Below the pieces are notes generated by a model, which did no database searches, was not told the DNA's origin, and saw only the letters and a program-made list of their open reading frames with translations. From Stereocaulon alpinum (taxonomy: Eukaryota > Ascomycota > Lecanoromycetes > Lecanorales > Stereocaulaceae): a stretch of 64,000 nt of DNA. Shown here piece after piece: positions 44,301 through 56,161 of this stretch. The stretch's first letter is position 1. Every line of letters begins with the position of its first letter. The stretch lies in NCBI GenBank assembly GCA_018257865.1, contig JAEUBA010000009.1, positions 310,001 through 374,000 on the forward strand. Direction: 5' to 3'. The translations under genes were made by a program, and so were the position numbers.

Positions 44301-46147
44301 ACCCACAAGAGCACATCTAGACATACCTCGAGAGAACTGCTGAAGGCATTGAGTAAGATAGCGAAGAAGAGCAAGGCACCTCGACTGTAAAAGGTACCCG
44401 TATTGACTGAAAGATTGTAGAAAACGCTTCCGATGATCAAGGCCATGATGGTGTTGCCAATGATACCAGATAGTGCCAAACTCATGTCACCGCGGAGTCT
44501 TTGAAAACCTCGTTGAATGCAAAGCCTAACCTGCATCGGCACAGAGATGGTGTAGGGTGATTTCGTCCGCTGCCCCTTGGCCATTGTTGCTCTCCGGGAA
44601 CTCTGGAACTTCTCCAAGTGTTCTCCTCCAATAGGAAACTCTCGGTCGAATGCCTCGATGTCTTGAAGAAGACGAGCACGTTCCTGGCTCCTTTGCCATA
44701 CCGCCGCGAACTCGTCCGGTGTTCGTGGAACGCGGCCCTCAAAGCCTTTGCGGACAATTCGCTCTGCCGGGTTCGTCAAAGAAGTCAGAAAGTCACCAGT
44801 CGTAGCTCTTTCAGTGCAGTGGAAGCCCATATCCACAAAGAATGCTTTCGCAGATGTCGTAGGGCCGAAATAGATCTGGCGACCCTCGTACAATACCACC
44901 ACTTTGTCGAAGATATCGTAGATGCTCTGTGACGCCTGATAGATAGCAACAGCAGCAGTCGAGCCCGCCAAGCTCGTCGAGATCCTCAGTGTCTTGACAA
45001 ACTCCAAAGCAGTGGCACTGTCTAATCCACGGGTGCTGTTGTCCCAGCATTGTAGCGGGCTGCCACCTAATGCCGCCTCTGCGATACTGACGCGTTTCCG
45101 TTCTCCCCCACTGATGCCGCGGACAAAGTCATTTCCGACTTTGGTGTTGTATGTGTGTGAGAGGCCGAAGACTGCCATGATTACATCTGTCATGTGCTTA
45201 GCGTACTGCTGACGAGTAACACCTGGGATACGATTGCGTGGCGCTCTAGCCTGAGCTGCGAAATTGAGGGTTTGTCCGACTGTCAATTGGGGAAAATGTA
45301 CGTCGACTTCGGCTTGGTACATGCATTCCCCTCGAAAGTCCTTGTGCATGATTTCCTTGGGTATGCCCTGGTAATTTATCTCTGACTTCGAGTCGATGAA
45401 AAAGCCATGTGTCTCCCCAGCTATGGTCTTCAATAGTGTAGAACAACCCGAGCCTGGTCGACCGAGAACGACGAGCATCTCCCCACTGTGAACCAACCCC
45501 TCAAAGTCCCGTAGAATCTGGATCTTGTGCTTGCCTCGACCGGTGACCTTATTAAATATGGATCCGACTTCGAGAGGGTAATTACCAAAGGTTCTGAGAA
45601 GATATGTTCAGTAAGCAAACGTTTCGCATCCACATGGTCCCACATACTTCTGATAATCCGTAAGACTGCCGAAGCCATGGACGTTAAGGTTCTTGTATGC
45701 AATACCCGCAACTCTCTGAGGATATCTCTCTGGATCTCGCGACTGCAGCCCAATCAAAGTCCTGACCCATGCTTCAGGTTTGAATTGTCCAGAGCCCGGG
45801 TCAAGTGCAGCGTCGCTTGAGTCGATAAACGAATTGCGATATGCCCCACTAATATCCTTGATTGATCTTGCAGGCGCCAATCGATTATGTTTGTACTCAC
45901 TTGCGCCTTGCTGGTGAGATTGTTGGGTGAGTTGTCGTGCAAGGTGGGCGACTTCATGAGTATCGCCAATCTTCTCGACTTCGCTGGACTCGTCCGAGTC
46001 TGTAGCGATGCCTGAATGTTCCTTGGAAGGGGCGTTCTCTTCGACAGTGTGTGTTAATTGGTCTTCGACCGTCTCAGCGGCATGCCCGACAGCTTGTGCG
46101 ACACCTTCAGCCTGAGGGATAGCACCCCACGGCGCCGCCGAGGTCAT
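41392..46147 (-). CDS. PDR-type ABC transporter (ABCG full transporter, CDR-like)
   Basis: This is a plasma-membrane drug or lipid efflux pump with two NBD-TMD halves. Four exons (46147-45648, 45593-44327, 44270-43916, 43865-41392; introns 54, 56 and 50 nt) give 1,531 aa, normal for PDR proteins. NBD1 has a Walker A with Cys in place of Lys (GRPGSGCSTLLKTI), signature VRGISGGERKRVSIAE and Walker B LQCWDNSTRGLDSATA. NBD2 has a normal Walker A (GASGAGKTTLLDVLAS), a degenerate signature (LNVEQRKRLTIGVEL) and LLFLDEPTSGLDS. This asymmetry is the fungal PDR pattern. Six membrane helices follow each NBD, with the Cys-bearing last external loop before the end. The N-terminus is acidic and Ser-rich. 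The substrate cannot be told. The intron at 43866-43915 restores HPWFRWINYL. Confidence 0.95.
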
Positions 46148-46970
46148 GAAGTGCTGTTTATCTTGATCGATGACGGCTTAAGTGTTCCTAGGACCCTATT
46201 CTCGTATGGTATATGGAGTAGACAATTGGTAGAGCAGCGAGCATTGTATTATTACAATTAAGATCCATGGTAGTGAGGTAGAAAGTTGTTTATGTTTGTG
46301 CTTAATGCTTATGCTGACCCGGCTCGGGTCGAAGCTCTCCGGTGACGTGAGGCTAAAGCTTACAGTACCTTACTCATCAGTCGGCACGAGTTGTCTGCGA
46401 AATGTGTCCGGGAACTAATTACAGTAGAACTAACTGCTTCCGGGTAGTGTTCAGCAAACCCTTACAGGACAGTCATATTATTACGGGTGTTACACTCACA
46501 CGCTTCCCATCAGGCTGCATTACCATGCACAAGCTAAGGATTAAGTCACATTTCAGCGCCAACAGCCGTTGCCGAAGGCTGTACGAGTACTCACTCCGTA
46601 TGTGCCAACCTATCGGTACCGGAAGCCCGGGAGCATCTTACCGCACCGCCTGCTTACTCACCTACTGCTCACAACTTTTCGCGATGGCTTCGGAAGCCGG
46701 GCCATCCGTATGGCCTTCGACGAAGGGGCTACGAATGGCACTGTGCAGGTGCTTGAGTTGCCTAAACCCCACTATCCTTGTATTGCCTCGCATTCGTGGG
46801 GTGGGCTCAAAAACGACGCACTGAATGAGGCTCATAGGTTGAAGTTTGATGAACAGAAGGTGAATCCTTGATTATTGTATTACATACTACATTAAATCAG
46901 TAAATGTTTTGGAGGGTCCGATATATATTTGGTCATGACTTCGTAAATGTCCCCAGGATGTACCCTTTCG
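46148..46970. other. Intergenic, ABC transporter promoter region
   Basis: Contains the upstream region of the ABC transporter and the 3' side of the peroxidase gene. A plus-strand frame (46569-46871) ending SHSWGGLKNDALNEAHRL has protein-like composition but no start support or family, and is not called a gene. Confidence 0.35.
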
Positions 46971-48780
46971 CTATGCAGCTTTGTTGAATGGCTTGAAAAA
47001 CTTAACACCCGCGGCTTGTCCAGGGGCTGCAACATCCACGCTGGTTCCATAGACTTGCTTGGCGCTAAGACTTTTGCTAGTAATGACAGAGAAAATGGTA
47101 AAAGGCCCAACGGTCCCAATCTTTTGGAGTGTAGCGGTTGTCGATGTACTGATCGTGGGACTCACAGTTCCCGCTTGGGGAACGGGGATATTGAAAGTGG
47201 CTGTGAGCGAGGCGGGAGGGGCCGTAGTGAGATAGGCAACGGTTATATTGACCGTGTAGGTCGAGACAGTATTTAGGTTTGACGTGGTCGAGAAGGTTGG
47301 TGGAGTGGGCGAGAAATTCGACATGCCAGGGACGACGAACATGGTGTCTTGGAAGGAGAAGGTCTGGCCAGAGACTGAGATGCCACCGAGACCGGTTGTT
47401 GCTGGGAAGGACAAGGTGAACGGGTATGATCGTGTTGGGCCCCAAATGCCGGTACCTGTATCTGAAGCAGACATCGTCCCAGTGGCGCTTGTTGCAGTTG
47501 TCTGCCCATTGCGCCCAATTAATGTGATCTTCAAAGTGCCTGGGGGAGCGGCAGCGCCCGCGACTTGGATGTATCTCATGAAGCCAGAGAGGGCCATATT
47601 GCCCTTCCAATCAACGCTGAGGTAGATGGCAGCTGGTTTCAAGTTCGTCGTTGTCGTAGGGTCGATGGGTGCCGAGAGGCTAACGCTGTACGGGACGAGA
47701 TCAATCATCCTCTGCATAACTCCTTGGCACTGAGATTGGAAGTAAGCCGACGATTGGGACAATTGCGTGATAGTCTGGTTGTTGTCATATGTGTAGAGGC
47801 GTAAATCTGACTGAACAGTCTTGTTGGTTGTTGTTACTAGAGGCCCTCCCTTGTCACCCGTCCAATGAACATAGTCGTTGACAGTGGTAACATCGAAGAC
47901 CGCTACAGTCTCGTCAAACGGAACACGGCCATCTGCGTTGTTTGGGCCAATGGCACTGGCAGGCACAACTTGAGGAAATGTGTTACGATGAACACCACCC
48001 ATGGAATGGCCACATGCTGTTAACGTAACAGTATCGCCGTCGTTGAAGCCCGCTGTGTTGAATTCGTTCAGTGTGTCCGAGATGGAAGTCTCAGGTTCGG
48101 GAACACCAGAGGGCCCTGCCGCGGTAGCATCTACACGGCCAACCCTCATCGGAATCTTGGGACCGCCGCAATTGGCAACGGACGTCACAACACCCAACGC
48201 GATAAGATCCGCCACTATTTCCCAGTCAATATCACAGGGTCGTCAAGTAAGGCTGGAAGTGACGACTCACTTGACACTTGGGCATTGTAGAAAAAGCTGA
48301 AGAATAGAAGGGCATCATTGAAGGCGGCGCCAACGTTCTCTGGGCGACCGGTCTCGAATCCAATAGACGCATCAAGGCCTCCTAATCCAGTGAAGATACT
48401 GCCAGTGACAAAGTCGTCTGCAGTGCTGTCAGTATTTGTAGCATAACATAGTCTCGTATGATGACTTGCATGGGGAGAAAGGCGTCGTCAAGACGAAAGC
48501 AGTGCGCAGACAGTGTGGGAGGGGGGAGCTTACGGAAGGCTGTTCGGATCCATTCAGCAGCAGTCTGCATGCCCAAGGTATTGTCTGGAGCCGGAGCCGT
48601 GGGATCTTGGTAATTTGTACATGGCGTTATGGCAGAGAAGAAGCCCTTCGTAGCGGTATCGAGGTAGTAGTGTTCGAGTTCTTTAATAGTGAGAGCTTGC
48701 GTATCAGTGGGAATATATTGAGCCTGAACACTATTGACGGCGACTAAGCAAAAGGAAAACAATGAGTATAGAGGTAGCAT
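46971..48780 (-). CDS. Secreted class II (plant/fungal-type) haem peroxidase
   Basis: This is an extracellular haem peroxidase using H2O2. Three exons (48780-48534, 48417-48271, 48214-46971; introns 116 and 56 nt) give 545 aa. The signal peptide is MLPLYSLFSFCLVAVNSVQA. Splicing creates the distal site EWIRTAFHD (Arg and His), then GGLDASIGFE and GRPENVG for the Ca/haem region, and VSMADLIALG. The proximal His is in LTACGHSMGGVH. No clear Mn-binding Glu/Asp set or catalytic surface Trp can be assigned, so ligninolytic ability is not implied. The protein is about 200 residues longer than classic fungal peroxidases; the extra C-terminal half is Thr/Ser-rich and beta-strand-like, without recognised WSC or GPI signal. 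Confidence 0.85.
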
Positions 48781-50700
48781 AATGGCGGCTCCGGCTTGTA
48801 TGGCGCTCAGCCACGGCGGTAGAACGATTGTGAAGCGAGAAACGAAAGAATGAAGTTCATTAAAAGCATTTGGGGGGAAAGAGGGATTATTATTATGGTA
48901 ATAAGTTAGAACGAGCGACAGGGGTTCGAGACCACAGCCATAATACGAATCAATGATCAGCCCTAATCTATTGGGGGCTACCGACCAGTGCTAACGCTTG
49001 GGGGTCCTCGTACCCGCTTGTATAGGCCAATGATCAACAGGCTTCATTACGGACCCAGACTCCGAGAGGTCAAGTGTACCTTATCGATGTTAGTCATGAC
49101 TGTTCCAACGCTAAAACCATGCTTCCCGGCACCGTAGCCGTTGGTTCGCAGCGAGGCGCAAGACCAGATCGGACGAGAACGTGGGAAGACAGGTGAACAT
49201 GGTGACACGGATCCATGCCGAGGCGCATGCATCGTGGATATAAGTGCATATGAGTGCATGTCTCGGTGATGTTTGGACTATGCAATAATTATTGGCGAAA
49301 CCGAGGCTTGACCCTCCCGTGAAGAGCCGCTTAGGGTCTGGAAGGGGAAATTCAGGAATTCTATTCCTGGAGATCCTGCTTTAAGATAAAGGGGGTTTAG
49401 GGGGTTTCGCCAAAACGAGCCCCTAAGGTACCTTAGTCACTAGCGGAGGTGTCATGCAGGACTTGGCCCCGAAGCCCTGACGATCCCAGTGATGATCATC
49501 AGGACACATGATGCGACATCTGGGAACCCTTCTGTTTGCCGTCTTCCCCCAATTCGGGCAAGTGACGCGCCTGGTTCCACTGCGAGATGACCTGCCTGCC
49601 CTGCAGGTGGGTTTGCATTGTTGAATTGTTGCATGGCAAAGACTGCAGGTGCTGATTAACTCCGAAGTCAGGCGAATTGGCGGCTCGCTCAGCCCCGCTT
49701 CTGATTTAATCCAGATCGCTAACCCCACTTCCTGAAAACCCCTTGATATTCATGTGGACCACTTTACGGGATAACAACTTATGTACCAAAGATGAACTGC
49801 ATAATCTATGAATAGGAAGAAGACGGAATATAGTACGTATGCCATCTCCGATACGCGCTTTTACCACTTGCTGCTTCTGATACGAGCGCATTTGTCTCAC
49901 CTGACTGGATCAGCAGGGCTGGTTGAATCTTTCTAGTTGGACAATACCTCAATCTGCTTCTACCACACATTATGCAGCATAAGTCCGATCCACAGACTCT
50001 AAGGTATCAATGTGCATCTGTGAAATTCGTTTACTTATCTCCCGGTCGTAAGAGCAAATAGAAATCGCCCTCCAAAGTGCCGGTTCTGGCTTGCCTAAAA
50101 GCATATTCATAGGAACGTCAAGATGTGATAACAGCACGACAATGGAATCTTACAGGAAAGATCCGTACCCAAGATCTAATACGCTGATGACTGAACGTGT
50201 TTCGTGACTGCAAGCTAAGCTACAATTGCAATGAGTGTGCCTCTGTTCCATCATTGAATGCCATTCCACTGTATCATCATTACCACCGCAAGCTTACCTC
50301 CATAACATTATGCTAAAGCAGGCATATTATCGTACCCTCATAAACTAAAAGAAAGACTCATTGGGACTACTACCTGATTCGACTGATAACGAGGGCGGTG
50401 GTGACGAAGTTGTCCATTCAGAGATACATCTCATCCAATCAACGCGAATTCGATATCGCTAATCCCTGGGGATCCAGTGATCATTAATATAATGCTTCGT
50501 ACAATTGACTTGGAGGGCGTCGAAGCCGACAGTGTCCAAATTTGCAAGCCATCAACGATGTACTTGGTACAGATCATGAGCTAGCGTCCTATACCACACG
50601 AAAATACACTCCCGCCTGGGTGGAGCTTTGCTCAACATTGCTCACGTTGCTAGTGACTCTAAGCCACAACATCCACCTCTTTCAATCCTGATAAGATAAC
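48781..50700. other. Gene-poor stretch
   Basis: About 1.9 kb without supported genes. Minus frames at 49047-49285 and 49423-49728 are short and lack motifs. The left end is the peroxidase promoter. Confidence 0.4.
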
Positions 50701-50717
50701 ACCACAATCAACCCTCC

Positions 50718-51080
50718 ATGAGTACTCACACATGCTCTCTTCACCAAAACAATCGGAAACCTCACTGTCATGTCACTACTCCTCGATCATGCCTCTCCAG
50801 ACCAGCTTCCAAAACGCACAACAAATTCCCAAATCTACCACCCCCAGCAGGGCTCCCCGCCATCACCACTCCGCTCTTCGACGTGCAGCCGGACTATTAA
50901 GTCGACCACGATGTCCTTCATCCCAAGCTCCTCTCAGAAGGGAAGCACATCTGCTTCCTCTGGCATACCGGCTACACACACTTGCACCCCTACACCCAGC
51001 GCAGCACCTGCACCTGGTATAGGCGCTTCTCTAAGCAAGGCTGGATGATCCGTATCCTGGACCGCGTACCCTCTCCAGCC
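50718..51080 (+). pseudogene. Fragment of a capsule-polysaccharide-type glycosyltransferase gene
   Basis: One plus-strand frame carries LPAITTPLFDVQPDY, an in-frame TAA, then VDHDVLHPKLLSEGKHICFL, WHTGYTHLHPYTQR and RFSKQGWMIRILDRVPSPALN. This is the start of the Caps_synth-like glycosyltransferase family common in ascomycetes. After PALN the sequence no longer follows the family: the donor-sugar and DxD region is missing. The TAA could be a C-to-T change of CAA. It is a truncated remnant. Confidence 0.6.
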
Positions 51081-52814
51081 CTCAACGAGGAAGACGATGG
51101 CTGCGACGGAGCAAATAAATTGCTGAGGACATATACACCATCGAGTCTATGCGCCCATAACTCGAAAGATGAATGGTTTGGAGGATGAAGGAGCACAAGG
51201 CGTTCAATCTGGTGTCGCTTTCGCCTTGATGAGTCGGCAGGGTACAGAACGCGGAGCAGAAGCAGGCACAAGAGATTGTCGAGGCGTGCTCGCAGAAGAG
51301 TTCTAGGGTGAAGCTGTGTCATAAGATATTTCTAGAGAGGGGGTGTGGGGTCATACTAGGGACTTTCTGGAGGAGCATGAGGGTTTGGGAAATATGCTGG
51401 GGACGTATATGCATTGGTTGAGGATGGAAACGTATGTCGATGTTAGCATGGAATTCCCCTATATTAAAGGCCAGCGTGATTGGTTCATTTGAGAGGTGCC
51501 CAATATTAAGGGAGCAATAGATCGAGGGATAGTAATTAATTTCCGAAAGGAGACTAGACCCAACCATTTCGAACCCTCGAGCGTACCCTAGGGTCTCAGT
51601 CCCCCGTCTTGCGCGGCAAGTACTATGACTGAAACGTAGGGACAACTCCGAACCAGCGAGATCCACACCCTCACCCCGATTCCATGGTCTCATCAATCAC
51701 ATATACACCACAACCCCCGAACCTCCCCCTAGCCACCAACCCCTAATCCACCTACACACAAACATCTGCAACATCCTTTCCCTATCCAACCCACATCCCC
51801 CCATCGCCCCCTTCAGCCTCACGCGCTCTAAGAAACACACACTTACGCAACAACAACGACGAAGATCTCATCGGACCAGCTAGCCAGCTAAAATGCTAAG
51901 ATGTTTTAGATGAAGGTATACTCGCTGTCTTAACTCGGAAGCCTGGATATTGTGAATGGAGAGGAGTGCGGTTGTGTTTTTGGTTTGCGATATGGAGGTA
52001 TGGAGATTTTGCGAGGTGAGGAGGAAGGGAGGAGTTTTTAGTCAAGGTGAGCTGTGTGGTGTGGGGCGGGTTATTCGGGGGTATGGTCATTCATAGGGGT
52101 TTGGATGGGGGTTTGGTGGCGGGTGGATGTGAATGTTGTAGTGTGCATGAACACGTTTGGAAGAGCATGCCCGGTCACTGTAAAGCACACGAGACTTGGG
52201 CAAGTCGATATGGAAGGGTGAGGTAAAGTCAATTCCAATGAGACGGTATCCCATAGACTCGAGATGGCTTCGTCTGTACTGTGATTGCGTTTGCAGGCTC
52301 TGACTGGAAGAGACTGCTTGAAAGGTATATATCAGTACTCGGGGCACGATTCTAGTTTGACGGTATATTCAGTTACACAGCCGAACGCTCGGTTGGAGCA
52401 TCAATGCAGAGAGAACGTCGGCTAGGAGCATTCGGGAGGTAACGCAATGAGCCGTACATGCGTCACTCCAACCAAAGGAATGGCCCAATACCATTCAGAG
52501 TGCAACGATGTTGTGTGAGAGGGTATTCAATGCTGACCAGAACACCACTTGATAACATAACGTTGGTACATCCCAGGTGAAGATCATTCTTCAACTCGTG
52601 ATTTGACGGAGCTGGAACCAAAAGCTCGAGGCCAGAGAATGCGGCTTGCTTGTTCGTTTATTTGCCAATCGGGTGCGCCAGCTGCAGCCCTACCACAGTC
52701 GAGACCACTCGAAGAGAAAAGGTCGTTGCCTGCGCCCCACCATGGACCGCGTCTTATCCTTTTGCTTTTGACCACATCTATCTTCATGTTCTTGCTGCTC
52801 CGCCGGTACAAGCC
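51081..52814. other. Gene-poor stretch
   Basis: Contains a C/T-rich tract (51690-51850) and the promoter of the NLR-like gene. No supported gene; frames at 51319-51696 and 51896-52090 on the minus strand look compositional. Confidence 0.4.
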
Positions 52815-55800
52815 ATGGTTCTAACGGTACTGCACCCGAAGAGTGTTGGAGATGCCAGAGATGGGGGCGATTTATCCGTCGATGTTGTCGCAGTCCATGG
52901 GCTGAACGGTGGACCCACTAAGACATGGACCCACCCAGAGACCCAGTCATTCTGGCTACAGGACTTCTTGCCTATGGACATCCCAGGTGTCCGGGTGCTT
53001 AATTTCAGCTACAATGCGGATGTAGCATTCGGAAACACAACAGCAGATATTCTCGATCATGCCAAAGATCTACTTGGTAGCCTGATCGATAAGCGTGCAG
53101 CCCCAAACGAGCAAAAGCGGCCCATGATGTTCATCGCTCATTCACTTGGCGGTATCGTCGTGAAGCAGGCTCTTGTATGGGCTCATCTAGATTCGCAATA
53201 TCAAAGCATCAAGGACTATACTATCGGCATTGCTTTCTTAGGCACCCCACATCAAGGCAGCAGAAAGGCCAGCTACGGGAAGGTGCTGGCCAATGTTGCT
53301 ACGACTCTCACGCGCCAGCCAACTTCGAGACTCATGAATACCCTCCGAAGCAATAGTGACACACTCATGAGGCTTACATCTGAATTCAAATTCCAAGCTC
53401 CCAATTTCCATATCCTCAGCTTCTATGAGACGAAGCCAATGACGGTCTTTTCCAGTCTGGTAAGTAGCCCCCCTTAGATGGGCACTTGCATCGGTCCGAT
53501 AAGCTGCGTGTCAGATTGTTGAGAAGCATTCTGCCATCCTGGAAACGGTTGGCGAAGATCAGCAACCAGTGAATGCAAATCATCGAGAAATTTGCAAATT
53601 TGCTTCCCGAGATGACGAGACATATCAAAAGCTGGTAAACAGACTGAACCGAACTATTAAAGAGAAGAAGCCGAACTACCACCCGGCATCCCAAGGTATA
53701 TCTCCACCCTTTGCATGTTATAAGACACTGACCCGTAGGAAAAGCACCGGATCAGGCCCAAAGCCGCGTAAACTACAACAAATACTACGAGGTTCCTTAC
53801 AACGTCAGCTCAATATACACCGGACGAGACGAGATTGGCAAGAACCTTTGCGACTTGTTGCCGTCAGAGCCACCAGCCTCGCAGAAGATCCAGAAAAGGC
53901 ATGTTCTGTATGGTTTGGGAGGCTCCGGTAAAACCCAGATTTGTCTAAAATTCGCTCAAGATCACCGTGAGAGGTATGTGTACATTCTCCTTGGTTGCAG
54001 ATTGTTCGACGAAACCCTTTCGTTTTAGACCAAGAGGACATTTGCACCTTTTCAAAGGTTTCTACATAAACGTATACATTGGATTGCGTCAGAATGTTCC
54101 ACTACGTCATATACATGTTTCTCTCGCTACGCTCACTTGTATCGTCATTCAGCTGCAATACTTTTATAGGTCTTCGCTAATGTATTCAGCTTTTACGGAG
54201 TGTTCTTCATCGATGCCAGCAGTGCAAGTCGTGCAGAGCAAGACTTCTCTATATTAGCTGAGAGGTGCAAAGTAGGCAAAAACATGGACGACTTCAAGAG
54301 ATGGCTTGTCAATTCCGTTGACGACTGGCTACTGATCATCGATAACGCCGACGACCCCTCATTGGACGTCTCACAATTCTTTCCCGCGGGTGACAGAGGT
54401 TCAGTTATCATCACAACTCGCAACCCGGATTGTAGGACTCATGCTACCGTCGGATCCAGCGAAATCGGACAGCTGCATCAAGAAGAGGCAGTGAGTCTGC
54501 TCATGAAGGCTAGCGATGCAGCCGAGACCGACGACACACTGCGGCCCCAGGCACAAGCAGTCGCACAAACCTTGGGGTACCTCGCACTTGCCATTACCCA
54601 CGCTGGTGCCATGATTCGGCAAAAGCTCTACTCATTTGAAGAGTATTGTGCGGCATATACGCGCCGTCGAAAAGACCTTTTGAATGTCCGTCCTGTCCAA
54701 GCTAGCGCAGACTATCAATATACGGTCTACACGACATGGAATCTGTCAGTGGCTTCGATCAGTAAAATGGCACAGGGCCCCACGGGCCCTTCCAAGGAAT
54801 CCCATGTCAATGCTTCTAACGCGCTTGATCTTCTGAACTTCTTCGGGTTCTGTCATTTCGACGGAATGTCTGAAGACCTTTTTGAGGCAGCGTGGCAACA
54901 TCTACCATTACGAGAAGCGAAGTTCCCGTGGTGGGCGTCACATGTAATTCCGATGCTTCGAGAGAAACGCTCATCGAAATGGGACTCTTCACCTTTCCGT
55001 GAAGCTACAAGCCTTCTGGCCACCTATTCGCTGATCAGCGTCACCAGCAACGGCATCTCTCTCCATCCTCTAGTACATTCTTGGATCCGAGACTCAATGA
55101 ATGAAGAGATGCAATTGCAGTGGTGGACAACCAGTGTATCAACACTAGCTATGGCTGTGGCAAGTGGCGACCGATACTCTCACCAAAGGCATTTGGTGAC
55201 GCATATGCAATCATGCCTAAGCACTAGGAGTCTTGCAGATCTGCTAGTTGAAGATGAGCAGAGTCAAGAGCGGGTAAAAGTTGTGTATTGGGTGTTGGTC
55301 GCTTACAGATTTTGTCATGTAAACAAAGATGGCGTGGTGCTAGGTACACAGGCTTTGAGATATAGTCAGAAGATGCTAGGTGATGATCATGAATTGACAT
55401 GGAATCTTCTCTCAGAAATAGCCTGTATGTACAACGCAATGGGCCAACACCAAGAAACCCTGAACCTTATGGAAGCCAGAGTGACATCAGCCTTAGGATC
55501 AGCTGCTTCTAGAATTACAGGATTCCTATGGTGTGTGTATCAGCTTATTGACGCCCTAACCTTATTGGAGCATTCTCAAGAAGCTATCAAATTAGCGCAA
55601 AAGGTTTTGGACGTATGCAAGGAGTTCTTAGCGGACGACAATGGCGTCGTCTACGCTATCAAGGGCCAACTCGCATTATTGTACAAAGATGTTGGCCGAA
55701 TTGAGGAGGCTGTTGAGCTGTCAGAAAGTGTATTAGAACACAGTAGGAGAACTTTGGGTGAAGACGATCCACAGACGATGAGATCAATGCATGATTTAGG

Positions 55801-56161
55801 TCTTATATATGTGAAAGCGGGCCGATATCAAGAGGCTGTGCATTTGTTGCAACAGGTTCTGGAATACGAGGAGAGAAATTATGGCGATGAATATATCGAC
55901 ACCCTGATCGTACGGGTAAACCTTGCCTGGGCCTACTATTATTGGGGTAAGCCAGAAGCTGGTATACCACTTTTTGTCAAGGCCATAGAGCTTGGGGAAA
56001 AGACAGGAGTTGCGCATCATCATCTTCAGAGATGGAAAGATGGTCTAGAGAGGTGCCGAGCTTACCAACAACACATCGAGGCTGCCGAAGCGTCTACTTC
56101 CGAACAACGTGACCCCGATGCCCGAAAGGGTCTGAGAAAGTGGTTGAGGAGAAGGCATTAG
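52815..56161 (+). CDS. NLR-like STAND protein: alpha/beta-hydrolase, NB-ARC, TPR repeats
   Basis: Four exons (introns 53460-53514, 53696-53738, 53974-54189) give 1,010 aa. Residues about 10-230 form an alpha/beta-hydrolase of the DUF676/lipase-like type: DVVAVHGLNGGPTKTWTH, the nucleophile elbow FIAHSLGGIVVKQAL and IAFLGTPHQGS. The NB-ARC ATPase follows: P-loop YGLGGSGKTQICLKFA, Walker B WLLIIDNADDPS, RNBS-B-like GSVIITTRNP and a GYLALAITHAGA helix before the winged helix. An MHD-like ISLHPLVHSWIRD comes next. The C-terminal 350 residues are tetratricopeptide repeats (YNAMGQHQETLNLMEARV, YVKAGRYQEAVHLLQQVL), ending in a basic tail. Such proteins are fungal counterparts of NLR immune receptors and act in non-self recognition or cell death; the hydrolase is the likely effector, as inference. 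Intron 3 (216 nt) is unusually long. Confidence 0.9.

Noticed and set aside
46569..46871. 100-codon plus-strand frame ending SHSWGGLKNDALNEAH
   Set aside because: Protein-like in part, but no start support, splice chain or known family.
52650..52814. N-terminal extension of the NLR frame
   Set aside because: Opened by a TTG codon; the first in-frame ATG at 52815 directly precedes the conserved hydrolase start.
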